From Epiperipatus broadwayi (taxonomy: Eukaryota > Onychophora > Udeonychophora > Euonychophora > Peripatidae), in NCBI GenBank assembly GCA_028023455.1, contig JAQFVV010006476.1, positions 312,001-376,000 on the forward strand: 64,000 nucleotides of DNA, read 5' to 3'. The position numbers and the translations under genes are program-made. This document shows, piece after piece, positions 46,735 through 59,599 of the stretch. The notes beneath the pieces are model-generated. The model searched no databases and was not told where the DNA came from. It saw only the letters and a program-made list of their open reading frames with translations. Position 1 is the stretch's first letter. Every line of letters starts with the position of its first letter.

Positions 46735-47312
46735 ATATAAACATCACATGATCACCATTTCTTATGCTTGCTCATAACTGTTATTAAAACAGTCAAAACT
46801 CTCTCTATAGTAGTGCCACTCAGTGCAAGCCAGAATAATCAATAGATGCCAGACACCAAAATGTATGGGTACTGAACTGAGTTCAGACCTATATGACTGT
46901 ATAAGCTAATGAACTTTGATTGAAAATATTATTGTGTTTTCAATTTTATTCTCATAGTTTTGTAGTTAAGTAGAGATAAAAGGTGTCTCACTGGAGGGTT
47001 GCATTAGATCCTAAGATCTAGTTGCAGTGCTCTCAGATCCAAGGCAAAATATTATTGTGTTTTCAATTTTATTCTCATAGTTTTGTAGTTAAGTAGAGAT
47101 AAAAGGTGGCTCACTGGTGGGTTGCATTAGATCCTAAGATCTAGTTGCAGTGCTCTCAGATCCAAGGCTCCTCACTGACGAAAATCCCAAGCTAGAAACT
47201 GGTCTGGGATTATTGGATGAACACGCAGTAGATAAGGATTTTATGCCCAAGCCTTCTGGCATCCATTGATTACTCTGGTTGGCACAGGGTGGCACTACTG
47301 TATGGAGAATTT
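46735..47312. mobile_element. foldback element FB-A, copy 6
   Basis: Preceded by the outer box ACATCACATGATCACC (about 46742-46757). It starts with a shortened left arm (CTATAGTAGTGCCACTC) and ends with GGTGGCACTACTGTATGGAG. A 123-bp internal tandem duplication is listed separately. Confidence 0.82.
46923..47168. repeat. 123-bp tandem duplication inside FB-A copy 6
   Basis: Bases 46923-47045 and 47046-47168 are nearly identical (two differences noticed: GGTGTCTCACTGGAGG and GGTGGCTCACTGGTGG). This must have occurred after insertion. Confidence 0.92.
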
Positions 47313-47319
47313 TGCCTGC

Positions 47320-48430
47320 TTTACTATGATATCTACCACACTATAGTGCAATCGTAGTTTTTGCTTTACATTGGAATAAACACTGTCTCGATTAAGCCAC
47401 ATCAAATTGAGATGTTTATATTATAGTTAATAATAGCCAGATAGCCATTTGTGATTTAAAAAAAAATCCTATGCTCATTAACCTGAACTCAAATACCAGG
47501 ATTACAAGTATAGCAAGTAGTGTCACTCATCATTGTGCCACAATATTTTTGCATAATTCAGTTGTTAAAATTTCAGTACAACACTTACGTTGATATGTTG
47601 ATGGATGTGTAATTGTTCGGAATTTTTTTTTTTTTATAAAAATAATTATTAGTTTTAAGTATAAATTAAAACCATGATGTGAATCAAAATTTTAACATCA
47701 TCAAATTATTTAAAAAGTACAAATTACTTATTTAGTGGACTCATGAGTAGTAAACATGAGTTTCATTAATCCAAACCTAAGCACATTTTTTTTTTCACCT
47801 ATAGATATATCTCATGCTGTACTGTAATCACTACTAAGTTTTAGCTTCCCTTGTTTAACAGTTTTCAAAAGAGGATGTATCTTTTTCACTATCTAATTAA
47901 TTTTTTTATTTTTATTTTCATTTTGCTATTTTCCATTTGTTTTATTTATATTTTCTTAATAATAATATCTATATTAAACAGCAACCATATAAGATAAAGC
48001 TGCAGACTGTTGATCATACTTATATCAACAACAATAACAACATTTCAAATTGTGTGATAGAGAGACAATGGTATACTGTTATTGTATGTTATGTTGAAAA
48101 TCATTAAAAACAAACAGAAAAATGTCAGGCTGACCTGTATAAAGTTTTTGTCTAGATTATAGTCATCTGGAAATGTTCCTAAAGAGGTAATAAAAAATCA
48201 GACATTGTAAAGAAAAAAATTACCATTAGATTCAGGAACAAGCAGAATATGAACCAAAGAACGCTTAATGTGATAAAAAAAGAAAACCACACAATAATAA
48301 AGATGAAAATATGTTGCTATTATTCACCCCAAGAAAAAAAAGAAGTGTCTTCCTATCAGGAAAGATATTGCAAGATTATTACTGCATATAATCATGTGAA
48401 GGATTGATATTATGATTTTATGGACTCTAT
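47320..48430. other. AT-rich intron sequence
   Basis: No coding signal or repeat recognised apart from T-runs. Confidence 0.4.
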
Positions 48431-48439
48431 TTCAACATT

Positions 48440-48700
48440 ATATTTCTAATAATCAATTAAGTATATTAGAAATGGAGAAAGACAACAATTTTGCTCAATG
48501 TAAATTTGCAAATAAATCACAACTAAAAAAATCTATTAGTACATTTTTTAAAACGTTAAATAACACAGAATAAACATGGATGTCACCAGATGGAATTCAC
48601 GAGAATCAAATAAATGTCAATCTTGGTACTTGATAATAAAAATCATTGGTTTAAATTACGACATCATCGCAAGAAGTGTCATCATAAATTATTGACTTAC
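48440..48700 (+). pseudogene. RTE-type endonuclease remnant
   Basis: One frame gives EKDNNFAQCKFANKSQ and, after a stop, TWMSPDGIHENQINVNL, which resembles the TWxSPDGxxxNQID block of RTE/BovB endonucleases; the catalytic Asp of NQID is replaced. Decayed and short. Confidence 0.55.
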
Positions 48701-49492
48701 AAACTTTAAGTAAAGCTAAAAAATAATTACAAAATCATCCAATGTAGATTGAGAGAAGAAAATAAACAATCAACCAAAAAAATCAAAGTCGAAGCAGTGA
48801 TAACTGCAAATAATGAGATTACAATTAAATATGAAGACAACGATTATGATTAAAAACTGATAGACAATCACCAATAGTTTTTGGTCCCCTAGAACATTTA
48901 TCAAGAAAAGAAATCCAGAAATAGGCAAAGTTGGGAAAAAAAAGTCTAAAAATGATCTTTAAAAGACATATATTTCCGTGACTCTAGGGATATTGAGATA
49001 GAAAAGGTATTGATATTCTGATATTGATAAAGACTTGTGAAGATTGAAAAAGAACAAGAGAAGGTTTGATTAGATTAGATTTGCTTGAAGCATAATAAAA
49101 CACCATGGTAAAATTGTCTTATTTTGATTATATTGTGTGATAAGGTAATTCTTCAGAAATGCGTAATAATTGAAGAGGTTGATCATGAAGAAGAGGATAA
49201 CCAACAATGAAATGGATGGACCTCATAATCAAATTTCATATGAAAATTCTAACAATCCAAGGTAGTGATAGGTTTTTCTGAAAACTCATTTTTTTTTTAT
49301 GATCGACAAAAATTGATGTTATAAAAGGATAATTTTTTTATTAGTGCATAACAGTTCCAAATATTGAAAATAAGATTTCTCATTCTTTTCTAAACTTCTT
49401 AATGAATAAAAATGATAATGACTGATTATTAATCTATTCAACATATGGGATAAATTTAAATATAATAAAATTTAAACAATTAATAGCTTTTA

Positions 49493-49503
49493 CCCCCCCC
49501 CCC
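49493..49503. repeat. C11 homopolymer
   Basis: Eleven C residues in AT-rich surroundings. Similar C runs are at 28208-28221 (14 C) and 62264-62273 (10 C). Possible i-motif/G4-forming or slippage-prone tracts. Confidence 0.9.
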
Positions 49504-49879
49504 ATATCCAAATCAACTTTTTATAAGATTGTTGTTTTTTTTTCCTTGCATAATTCGTTTTTAACCATTATCACATGGCTTATATTGTACCTAATAAGAT
49601 AAGAGCAGCCTAAACTCAATATTTTTTCATATAGAACCCTCTAGAGAAGACAATACCCTAAGAGAATTCATAAAAGCGGCTTTACCTAAGCTCAAAATTC
49701 ACAGCAGATAACTAATAATCATTATCTAAAACGAACTCAGATAGTGGGAAATAAATTTCTAAATGGACTAACTAAACAGTCCAACTATTTATAGTTGGAC
49801 TATATAGTTAATCAATAAAATGATCAAAGAAACCCAAAAGATACCAATATTAGATCAATTCTGGACAAGGATAGATAAT

Positions 49880-50896
49880 TATCATCATCATCATTTTCAA
49901 TCTACTGCAGAATTTTGGTCTCTCCAAGTTCAATCCATCTTATCTGATCTCTAGCCTCTCTTCTCCATATCATTCCCGCACACTTACTTATTTCATCCAT
50001 CTAACACATGGCCTCTTTCCAGATCTTTTATAATCTCTTGGAATCCAGTTTAAGATTTCAACTATCCATCTATTATCATCTCTCCTAGCAATATGTCCAG
50101 CCCAACTTCACTTCAGTCTCTTTAATTCTTTCAATGATTTCAATAATACCTGTCTGTTGTCTTACTCGTGTATTTCGTTTTCGATCTCTTCTTGTTATTC
50201 CTAATTTGCATCTCTCCATACTTCTTTGAGTGATCTAAAGTCTCTGTAATTCACTTCTATTAAGTGTTCAAGTCTCAGATCCATAAGTAAGAACTGGTAA
50301 AACACATTTATTAAAAACCTTCCTTTTCAAACACATAGGCATATTTCCTTTTACTATCAAGTTATTTCTACCAAAAGCACTCCAACCAAGTTTAATTCTA
50401 TGATTAATTTCATCCATTATGTTTCCATCTGTATTAAAAATCTGATCAAGGTATTTATAACTGTTAACTCCTTCTAACTCATGAAAATCAATCTTTATTT
50501 TCTTATTTTGAGAAAATCCATTGAACATTACTTTAGTCTTTTTAACATTTATCTCTAGTCTTACTTTCATCTGATAACTTCTGCAACATTTCCTGCAGCT
50601 CTAAAGCATTATTTGCAAAAACAACTACATCATCTGCAAAATCTAAATGATTTAAATAATCTCCATTTATTTTCACTCCTTTAGATTCCCATTTTAATCC
50701 ACAAAATACTTCTTGCAGCACTGCTGTAAAAAGTTTAGAAGATATGGAGTCACCCTGTCTTAGACCCTTCTCAATGTTGACTTTCCCAGTATCATTATGT
50801 AATCTAATTGTTGCTGTTGCATTTTTATAAATATTCCTTAAAATATGACAATATCCTGGATCTATACCTTGATGATCCAATGCTTTAATCACTAAT
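49880..50896 (-). pseudogene. RTE-type LINE, 3' half of reverse transcriptase
   Basis: The minus-strand frames 50892-50542 and 50570-50268 read IKALDHQGIDPGYCHILRNI, KGLRQGDSISSKLFTAVLQE, LDFADDVVVFANN (intact catalytic Asp pair), KTKVMFNG and VLPVLTYGSET. A frameshift separates them and a TGG-to-TGA stop (about 50265) follows TYGSET. The rest to about 49890 aligns with the C-terminal part of the plus-strand copy at 24718. It ends in an ATGATGATGATG-type tail. The 5' part with the endonuclease is missing. Confidence 0.93.
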
Positions 50897-52240
50897 TATC
50901 TCTTCCAATTTCAAAAAATTAAAATGTTATTATATTATCTTGACTAGGAAAACAACTTGATAATAATCATTAAAATATATTTTCATAAATTTTTTATTAT
51001 AATTTGAATATTGTTTGCCATACAGTGAAACCATCATATACACTGTGTCAATATACACTATTTCAATTATATAAAATTAAAAAATAAATAAATAAATAGA
51101 CAATAAAATAAAAACATTAAAATTTATAAATTTATGAGCATTTATCAGCATCCAGTTTCTCATTTTGTATCTCTCTCACTAATTTGGATATAATTTTGTT
51201 TATTAACTACATTTTCTTCATGTTTAAAATACATTGAAAACACTGGCATTTTTCTCCCTCTTCCAAAAGTTTGATAAATTATTTTTTAAGTGTAGTTCAA
51301 AAAAATTGATGTTCAAAAGTGACCATATGTTCAAAAAAGAATGAATCATTTATATGAAAAAAAAATGAAAAGAGAAAAGCATATTCACATGCTGTAGTTG
51401 TTGGTGCATCTGAAGCAGTTAAAATTATAATCATGTTAAAAGATAATTTTTTGGTAAGGCATTGACTTTGTGGGTAGGACACATGAACTGATAAAATGTT
51501 TTCAGGTAAACATTAGTCTTGTTCCAAAAAGCTTGTAGTCTGTAGAAAGAGCCTGACATTTTGTTATCAATAGTTTATTTAAAAAAAAAAAAAGATTGTA
51601 AATACAAAACAGTTAGTTTATTATTATTTTTTGAGTGAATGTAAACAAATGAACACACACAGTAAACATATATATATAAACATACTCTTTCAATTTATTA
51701 TTAATAATTTCATTATTATTAAAATTTTGTTTATACTATAATCTTAATTTATACATGCATAGTGTACACGCACAAAAAACTATCAGGGTTATATACATGC
51801 ATATTGAAAAATACCCGGAGTAGTTATGGATTGTAGTGTAATCAAAGTTATAGATAAAATATGAAATATTATCTACAATATATGTTGTACACAAGTGGCT
51901 TGAATATAGCGGTTCCATTAATTGTTTAGACACTTTAGATTTATAATTTTCAATGTAAAAAACAATAAGTGAATATTAATTTCACACATTGACAATGAAT
52001 TAATATTTGCTTGAGTTAATAATCAACTTATTTTTTTTGATTAGATGCAAACATACTAGTCCAATCACTCAAAAAATAAATGAAAAAAACATTTTAGTTG
52101 TCTAGTGAGAGATCATAAATTATAAAATGCATTTTATTAAATCTAATAACTAAATTATTTTCCACACATGAACACCAGGTTAAAAAAGGACAAATTCCAT
52201 TTCTTCAGTATATTTCACAACTAAAAACAAACATACTGTT
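50897..52240. other. AT-rich intron sequence
   Basis: No repeat or gene recognised; the small minus-strand frames at 51297-51482 and 51736-51933 have no domain. Confidence 0.4.
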
Positions 52241-52246
52241 ACTAAC

Positions 52247-52517
52247 CTAAAAGCAGAAGTATCACTAACATTCCTTCGATGATGGCTAGTTCTTTGAGCC
52301 TGTGGAGAAGCAGGCGGTGTGACAGAAACCAGCGTTTGAGTGACAGGTTCTTGTCTTGGAGTTTTTAATATTTTTGATGATGGTAAGGGAGATTTGAATA
52401 AAATATCATCTGATAACAAAGTATGATGGTAAGTATTACCAGGATAACTAGAAGGTTGGAATATGGGTTCTATTGAATTTTGACCTGGGATTACTTGTGA
52501 CTGTACAGGAGAAATAT
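52247..52517 (-). CDS. AAK1/Nak-like kinase, internal exon
   Basis: Acceptor TTTTAG (AG at 52519-52518) and donor GTTAGT (52246-52241) bound 271 nt: 2 nt + 89 codons + 2 nt. It reads ISPVQSQVIPGQNSIEPIFQ, then TLLSDDILFKSPLPSSK, then TLVSVTPPASPQAQRTSHHR and RNVSDTSAF. The VTPPASPxxQRxxHRR-xSD block is closely shared with AAK1 tails. The split codon with the 56677 exon is GAT (Asp); with the 41475 exon it is AGA (Arg). Cluster of Ser/Thr-Pro sites, and the RRNVSD site is a basophilic phosphosite candidate. Confidence 0.95.
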
Positions 52518-53029
52518 CTAAAATGGAAAAAAAAAACCTTTTGAAATAAAAAATATAAAATGATGAACAAAACTGATGATTAAAATATCATAAATATTAG
52601 CAAAGTTTTCTGTCCAAAGGCTGCTTAAATAAATAGACATTAAAGTAATATAAAAAAAAAATCAAATAGTTCGTTGTTTGAGATCAAATGATGTTCGAGC
52701 ACCGGATAAGATAATTGAGGTATGAACCATGGATATTTAACTCTTAAAACCATCGATATACCACTGCATTAAATTGTGCGGAACAATGCAGAGCAATTAT
52801 AATCACCGTTGGTAGTCACTTGCAATAAAGTATCACTTTAAAAATTTGTTTTAGGATCTCATTTTTAGAGCTACATTATGAATCTAAATAAATTCTTTAT
52901 ATCATTAACATTCATACATATATAAAGCATCTTTATTATGGCAAACAAATAATTACAATTCTAATAACTAAAACCGTTTTCCATTCTTTAACTCACATAT
53001 GCTTTATTGTTTATAAAGAAGATATATGT

Positions 53030-53420
53030 CTTCGGTTGGACAAATTTGTTTAACTTTTATTAGAAACTAGGAAAAGGTTTGAATTACAATATAGTTCAAG
53101 AAAGAAGTTTAGATGGGAAAGACTGGGTCTCAGGAATGAAGCAGAAAAGTTAAATGCATATTTAAACCCAATGCCATCACACTATGTTGCTTACCTATAT
53201 TTTAGACAAAAAATGTCAGATCCAGAGGAAGACAATCTTTGAGTATGAAGCAAAACTAAAAAAAAAAAAATTAGCAAAAATATGGGCTTACAATAGTTTC
53301 TTAGAAGAAATATTTTTAGAGCAATTATTAGTCAGCATGATTGACAACTATTTAAATCAGCAGCTGTTAGTTAAAATAAGTAAAGACATACAAAGTGATT
53401 ATTAAAAAGGGCATAGTATA
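53030..53420 (+). pseudogene. possible Ty3/gypsy gag remnant
   Basis: Plus-strand translation gives FRQKMSDPEE, then IFEYEAKLKKKKLAKIWAYN and SFLEEIFLEQLLVSMIDNYL, a spacing seen in gypsy-type Gag (E-xxxL-xLAxxCxxGxxLDExLRDxxVxGI). A stop separates the parts. Downstream (to about 54100) a FNILKTDFL patch may be more of the element. Weak. Confidence 0.42.
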
Positions 53421-56400
53421 TGATTCAGTATTAAATCAAATGAAAGAACTTCAGGACCACCTTAAATAAATGATTATGATCCACAAGACAAATAGTAGAA
53501 ATGAGGAAGCCAATAAAAAAAAATAAAACACAGATCAATTCTATAACAAAAATTAGAAATCTAAACTATTTAATTGTAGTTGGAAGTGTCAATCAGTTTA
53601 CAATGGTCAGATAATATATTTAAAATTTTCAAGATGAAGTCAATGATGTTATCTAACACACTTTTATAGAATTTAAACTATCAAATAAATATGTAAAGAC
53701 AACTAAAAAATAAATTATGGGGGAAAAAAATATAAAAATTAGAAATGTAGAAGTAAAATCTATCAATACATTTACTTTATAAGCAAAAGTTTATGAGGAA
53801 AATGATAAACTATAAATAATAGCAGTGAAGGATTTGCAACTGTTCCCAGAAAAATGCAGAATAAAATTACAGCAGAGCAAATATACAACAGGAAATGGAG
53901 AAGGAAAAACTAATTACAAATGATATAACTAAAAACTATATTTTATTTTGTAATGGTGCGAGTAAAACTTGAAGGTGAAAATAAAATACTATAACTTTTT
54001 ATGGCAAATAGTGATATTTCATCTATTTTAGATTGTGTCTGGTTTAATATCCTTAAGACGGATTTCTTGTATAAACAAATCTATTAAACAATGTAGAAAG
54101 AAAAATTCTAACTGGAATTGTTCAATAGAATAATATAAATATAAAACGAACTCAAAAGAGTTTTACTGTTAGTGATAATGCTGGCCTTTTATAATGCAAA
54201 CCAAAAAAACATAACTTGTTCAGTAAGAGAAAAAGTAGAGAAAGCATTAAAATATAGTATTAAAAAAATATTCTGTTGGCAAGCCTGAAAGTAATGATAG
54301 AACTGTGATGATTGCAATATAACTATGAATAAATTTCTTAATAAGATGTCTATTTGAATCCTAATGGTGTAGTGTCTTTAGCTACTTTGCAAAAAAAAAA
54401 AAAATAGTTTTGCAAATTCCAGAGGACAATTAAGTGATAAAATGTAAACAAACACTCCCTACATATATATTACAGCCATTACAATCTCTAGCTTGTGGGG
54501 ATCATTAAAAAGTAAAAATTGATGCAGTTTCCAAAGTGTTAACCTTTATTCCGATGATGTACTTATTATAGCAAACACAAAAAACAGCTGAAAAAAAAAA
54601 AAATTTTGAAGATTGGTGAACAACAATTAAAGAGTTAAAGGTGCACTAAGCTACATAAATTAAATCAATTTTTTTTGGATTATGTGATTAATAAGTAAGA
54701 TAAAAAAAATCACGTTAAAGTAAAACTGTGGATAATTAAAGATATATTACCATTTAAGTCAATTACATAGCAAGTTTCGAACTCACAAATGTTTATAGAG
54801 TATAGACTTGAACAAAAAAAAAATGCTCTAGATGTGATTTTGGGGCAAAAAAAAAATTAGAAAAAGAGAAAAATAATCAGTAATACTGAATTATTGAAGA
54901 GAATTAATAGAAAAAGATTATGAAAGAAATTATGAAATGGAAGATGAATTGAATGATAATAGAAAGACAGAAAAAAAGTTAATGATCTTTTTAAAGAAAA
55001 AAAACTGCAAACTTGAGTATTTGAAAAATAAAGCAAAAAACAGAAAAGTTTGATGAAATTTTTCCTATTCCATTTTCTATTATGCATTAGCTTTATCATA
55101 ATTTTATTCCATATTTTTCTTGAAATAATTGACATATAATTAATCATGATAATAAATATTTCCACAATGATTTCCTTTATTTTAGAAATTTTTTATCATT
55201 ATCAACATTTTAACCATACATAAATCTGTTATTTGTTTTGGTTCTTATGTCTGACTTTTACCTGGGGTGTTTATTTGCGAAAACAACAACAAAAAAAAAC
55301 TCATTAATCACGGCAATTCTGTTCTGAATTTCCTATTCACAACTTACACTTTTTTCTATGGATTTTTTTTATTACAATTCTCCTTTCCCAAGTTAACAAT
55401 ATTTTCACACATTATGTTACCATAGAAATAGCTTTTGATAAGACTGTTCATAAATTTTTCAAAATATTTAGTGAAAATAATTTTTATACAATCCAAGCAT
55501 TCTCTTATTATTAATGTAATGTTCAGATTTATTTAATAATCTATATTTAAATAAAAAAGAGGTTGATGATTATATAATTATTGCTATGGAAAAAAAATCT
55601 GACAATCATCATTTGCATAGGTATAAATATTGTTAAAAACATTTTTTCATCAATTGAATTTTTCATACTATCAGACAACATTTGTTCAAACTAGTGTCTC
55701 GATAATTTTTTTACTCATCTGACTTCTAAATTTCTGTTAACATAAAAGCCATGTTTTAGCTTGGCTTAATTGTATTTTACAAATTTTTATAATTGCCATT
55801 ATTTTTAGACACATTTATCAGATCAAATCATTTTCTGAAGATTTCCTTTTATATTTCTTATCCAACATTTCTCATTAACTGTTTTTTAAATATCTATTTA
55901 TTCTTGAGATTTTTGTGTATATCACTCAAAATCTTCCTATTCTCAGTGTTTCTATATCAGCTTCAAGGATAGTTATAATTTTTCATAAATTTCTGTAATT
56001 TTGTTATTTGTAATACTTTTAAATAAATACTTTACAAGGTTATCTAAGCAGATTCAATAAGATATACTCTAAATAATTTGTCTTTTATACCTTTACTACT
56101 ACACATAGAATTAATATTAGATCATGCTTTAATAATTAATTTTTAGTTATTGCGGACTATACTTGCTTTATTAACATTTCAGATAAAATAGTGTTCTAAT
56201 ATCAACCCTAAATGTTTTTTTTTATATTCAACTCTAATGTAAAAAAAAAAAATTCTGGTTTTCACAAAATCAAACTAGCAGATTGTGAAGATATAACTAA
56301 CAAGTCAGAATAAATCAAAAGCTAATTACAAATTAGCTTACATTAGAATTATATAAATATTTCATTATGTTTTGAAATTCTTAGTGTATTTCATTGATTA

Positions 56401-56670
56401 AATAAAAATCTGTCAAAAATTAGAAAAAATACAATCAATTAAAAAAAAAAAAGGTAATATTTTATATTTTCGCTATAAATTCCTTACAATCTAGATTGTA
56501 GATAATATAGTATATGGCTTACAATTAAATTTGAAACATTATAGACAAAAGATGCATAAGCCTAAAAATAGTATTGGAAAAAACTTGAACTAAAAATTTG
56601 TAATATAATTATCAAAAAAAGTACAGATTTTTTAAAAATCAATACAAATAAAATTGTGCAACTATTATAC
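53421..56670. other. AT-rich intron sequence
   Basis: T- and A-rich with no established gene. A minus-strand YTYANDDCQIFF patch near 55620 hints at one more reverse transcriptase fossil, but I could not extend it. Confidence 0.35.
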
Positions 56671-56676
56671 ATTCAC

Positions 56677-56969
56677 CTGGAGTCATAGAAATTAAAGGCG
56701 CTTCATTTGTTGGTGTAGGTCCACCCATGACAATAAGAGGAGACTGTGAATTAGCAGTAAGAGAATTTACTGATGTCTGTGAAATTGCTGCCTGATTAGC
56801 TAACATTATTAAAGGCCCTTGTGGATTTGTAGGTGTAGGTCGTTTCCTAGGAGTTATAGTAGTCTGAGTTGGAAGAGGAAGTCCTCCAACAGGAGCAAGC
56901 GGTTGGGATCCCTTAGGTCGCTGTCGGGGGGTGACAGATGTTCCTTCTAAAGTAGCTTGGACAGGTGTC
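56677..56969 (-). CDS. AAK1/Nak-like kinase, 5'-most exon seen
   Basis: A pyrimidine-rich acceptor (AG at 56971-56970) and donor GTGAAT (56676-56671) bound 293 nt: 1 nt + 97 codons + 1 nt. It reads TPVQATLEGTSVTPRQRPKG, then TQTTITPRKRPTPTNPQGPL, then SQSPLIVMGGPTPTNEAPLI and SMTP. The pair TSxxPRQRPK and TPRKR is found just after the kinase domain in AAK1-type proteins. The upstream exon must end in phase 2 and was not found up to 64000, so the kinase domain lies outside the window or in small exons I missed. Confidence 0.92.
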
Positions 56970-57539
56970 CTTCAAAAAAAAAAAAAAACAAGTCTATATA
57001 TATAAATTTAACTGAAATAAAAAAAAAATACAACTTCATTATTATAAATATTTTGCAAAATGCAAACTATAAAATTCACTGTATAATCTTTTTGCAAACA
57101 AATATATATATATGCATGCTTATAAAAATTATCATTAGTTCTAAGATAATTTATTTGCAGTGACTCTATAAAGAAAGTAAAACATTAAAGAATTAAAACT
57201 AATTTTTTTACATCATTTTATATTAATTAGAAATCTATTATAATGAGAAACTTTTACTATCAATGATATACTCAACTATGTATTCCAAAACTTCCACAAT
57301 ACATGTATCATATTTATATACTATATTATTTTGAGTTTCTTTTATTCAATATTTTGAACTTATTTTACCTAATATTTTGTCAATCTAAACAATTTGCAAA
57401 ACTAAATATTACATGACCCTCTTTAAAGTTTATTCTAAATTTAATCAGACAGTCATAATTATTTATTACTTTGCCCAATAATGTAATCACTGGTGACAAA
57501 GTTAGATTTCTATAATCAATTTGCAATATTTGCCTTCAT

Positions 57540-57740
57540 AAGGAAAAACAACAAATTGCTTGGATAGACTATAGAGTAAACTCGCCACGAGATGAATGGA
57601 TGATAGAAAATTTCATCTACCTGAATAAAGATTATCTAATCTAATTAGAACCTATTCCAGAAAGCATCACACATTGTTTAGACAAAAGTGTTAAGATTTT
57701 TAGGTAAAACCAAAATTAAATATATAACAACTTCTGAATC
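57540..57740 (+). pseudogene. weak reverse transcriptase remnant
   Basis: QQIAWIDYRVNSPRDEWMI resembles the AWIDYxKAYDSVPHSWI block of domain A in a group of LINEs (catalytic Asp position changed), followed by PESITHCLDKSVKIFR. Short, with stops. Confidence 0.4.
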
Positions 57741-59595
57741 AATTTGCTGGGTGAGTACTTTGGCCTGGGTTCCAAATTTTAACTTTTTAATTTTGATTAT
57801 CAGCTTAGATGGCAAAATTACAATATATTAATCAATGAATGCTTAAAGGGCCAGATATAAACCCATTAAACTTCCAATTAAGATAATTGTTTTATATAGT
57901 ACAAACTTAATGAAAATTTAAAAACATTACATTATTTAAATATTATTGCCAATTTCACCAGAAGAATTTAAAAAAAAAAAAAAAATGTACAGAAAAATTA
58001 TAAGCTCAGATTCTAAATACTGCACTATTTCAATGTTAAGCAAACACTCCTTGTATTTAAATGATCAATACACACACTACAATGACTGGATCAACATTAA
58101 TTAACTTTCTATTAGATGCTTGTTAATCATATTTGGTATACTTTTAAGTGTAAAAATTCCACAGAAAAGATGTTTATTTGCTTTTTTTAGTTAATAAATT
58201 AATATCATCTTCCCCATTCAAAACTATATAAAGAAAGATTTACACATTTAATAATTCAATCTAAATTAATACCTATTTACAAATTAAATTTGTTGAGTTG
58301 TAAATAAAATTAATTTTATTCATATTGTAAATGAATTATCTTATTCAGAAAATAAAATTCAATATTTTTATACAATTAAAAATTTTATAAAGCCAATAGT
58401 TTTTTTAAAAAAAATTTAGCATCAGTATTCAAGCCCTACATGGATTGGTACAATACTAAGAGTGGCAGAGTCTGGAATTTAAGAAATGAATTGTGGACCA
58501 GCTCCACTGTTTCTAGAGCTCAAACTTTTAATGAACTTCTGAGCAATAAAGTGATACTGAACAAAAACTATATTAAAGAATTTCAACTGAGAACACCAAA
58601 CACAAAGGATGAGATTTCTCAAAATATATTGTTCACGATTATATATGCTATACATTACTTACAGACTTTCATGTTCAAGTTATAGCAGGATTATTTTTAA
58701 ATCATATCATACATAAAAAAATGAGATTAACTTTTGTCTTGCAGGGACTTATTTGTAGGCTGTTTTGACCTTTTATTTATATACACAACCATACACACAT
58801 GTTCATATAAAACGCCATGTAATCTTAAAATTGCGGGTAATGCAAAGTTATTATAATCAATAGTCATCATCAAAGGTCAGATTTATATTCAAACTTTTTT
58901 TTTGTTATGATTTTCATAAATTCAGTTTCTTTTTTTTTCTCTCTCTTTTTTTAAAATTCTCCATTGCATTTCCCCTCTTAACTTTCAAAATTTTTCCCTC
59001 TCTAAATCATATGTCTAATTCCAATTTATCATTTTAATTTTCTTGATAATATTTTTTTAAACTATCCTTTGCAAGATCTCTTTTTTTGTGTTCGCATTCT
59101 TCAATTCTACATGTTAAAGTTTCCAACTTTTCTTCTCAATTTTAATTATCCAAATTACTGCGCGAAACAATCTGTAAGTCTTTTTTTTAAACCTCATAAA
59201 TTTTTTAAAAACTTATTTAGCCATTGCAGTTTTCTCTAATATTTTGGATCGAGAACTTAACATGCACCTATTTTCTAATAGAACTCTCATATATAGAGGA
59301 TTCTAGGAATTAGTAACACAAAACCAATAAATAAAAACTAAAATAAATAATCAGATAAAGTCAAACACCACTCAGTAACAGAAAGTTATGAGAAATACCT
59401 GGTTGCTACATGAATGACATTATAATGTGCAATTAGACAAGCATAGTCGATATACATATAGCAGCTGCTTGTAAACAAACATTACCATTCTAACTCCAGG
59501 GGGCAGCTGCTCCAGAAATGAGTTTTGCAATATCTATACAAACCAATTTGTGAACCACAAGTAAGTCCACATAAGGTCCATTTTTTATTTGATAT
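57741..59595. other. AT-rich intron sequence
   Basis: A less AT-rich patch at 58430-58640 carries an 81-codon frame with no recognisable domain (MDWYNTKSGRVWNLRNELW). A GGGGGCAGCTGC block lies at 59499-59510. Nothing further is supported. Confidence 0.35.
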
Positions 59596-59599
59596 TTTG

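Noticed and set aside
54857-55165. 102-codon minus-strand frame
   Set aside because: Phe/Leu/Ile-rich translation of A/T-rich DNA without motif; typical of chance frames here.
58440-58685. 81-codon plus-strand frame as a gene or kinase exon
   Set aside because: No domain, wrong strand for the kinase, no splice or transcript evidence.
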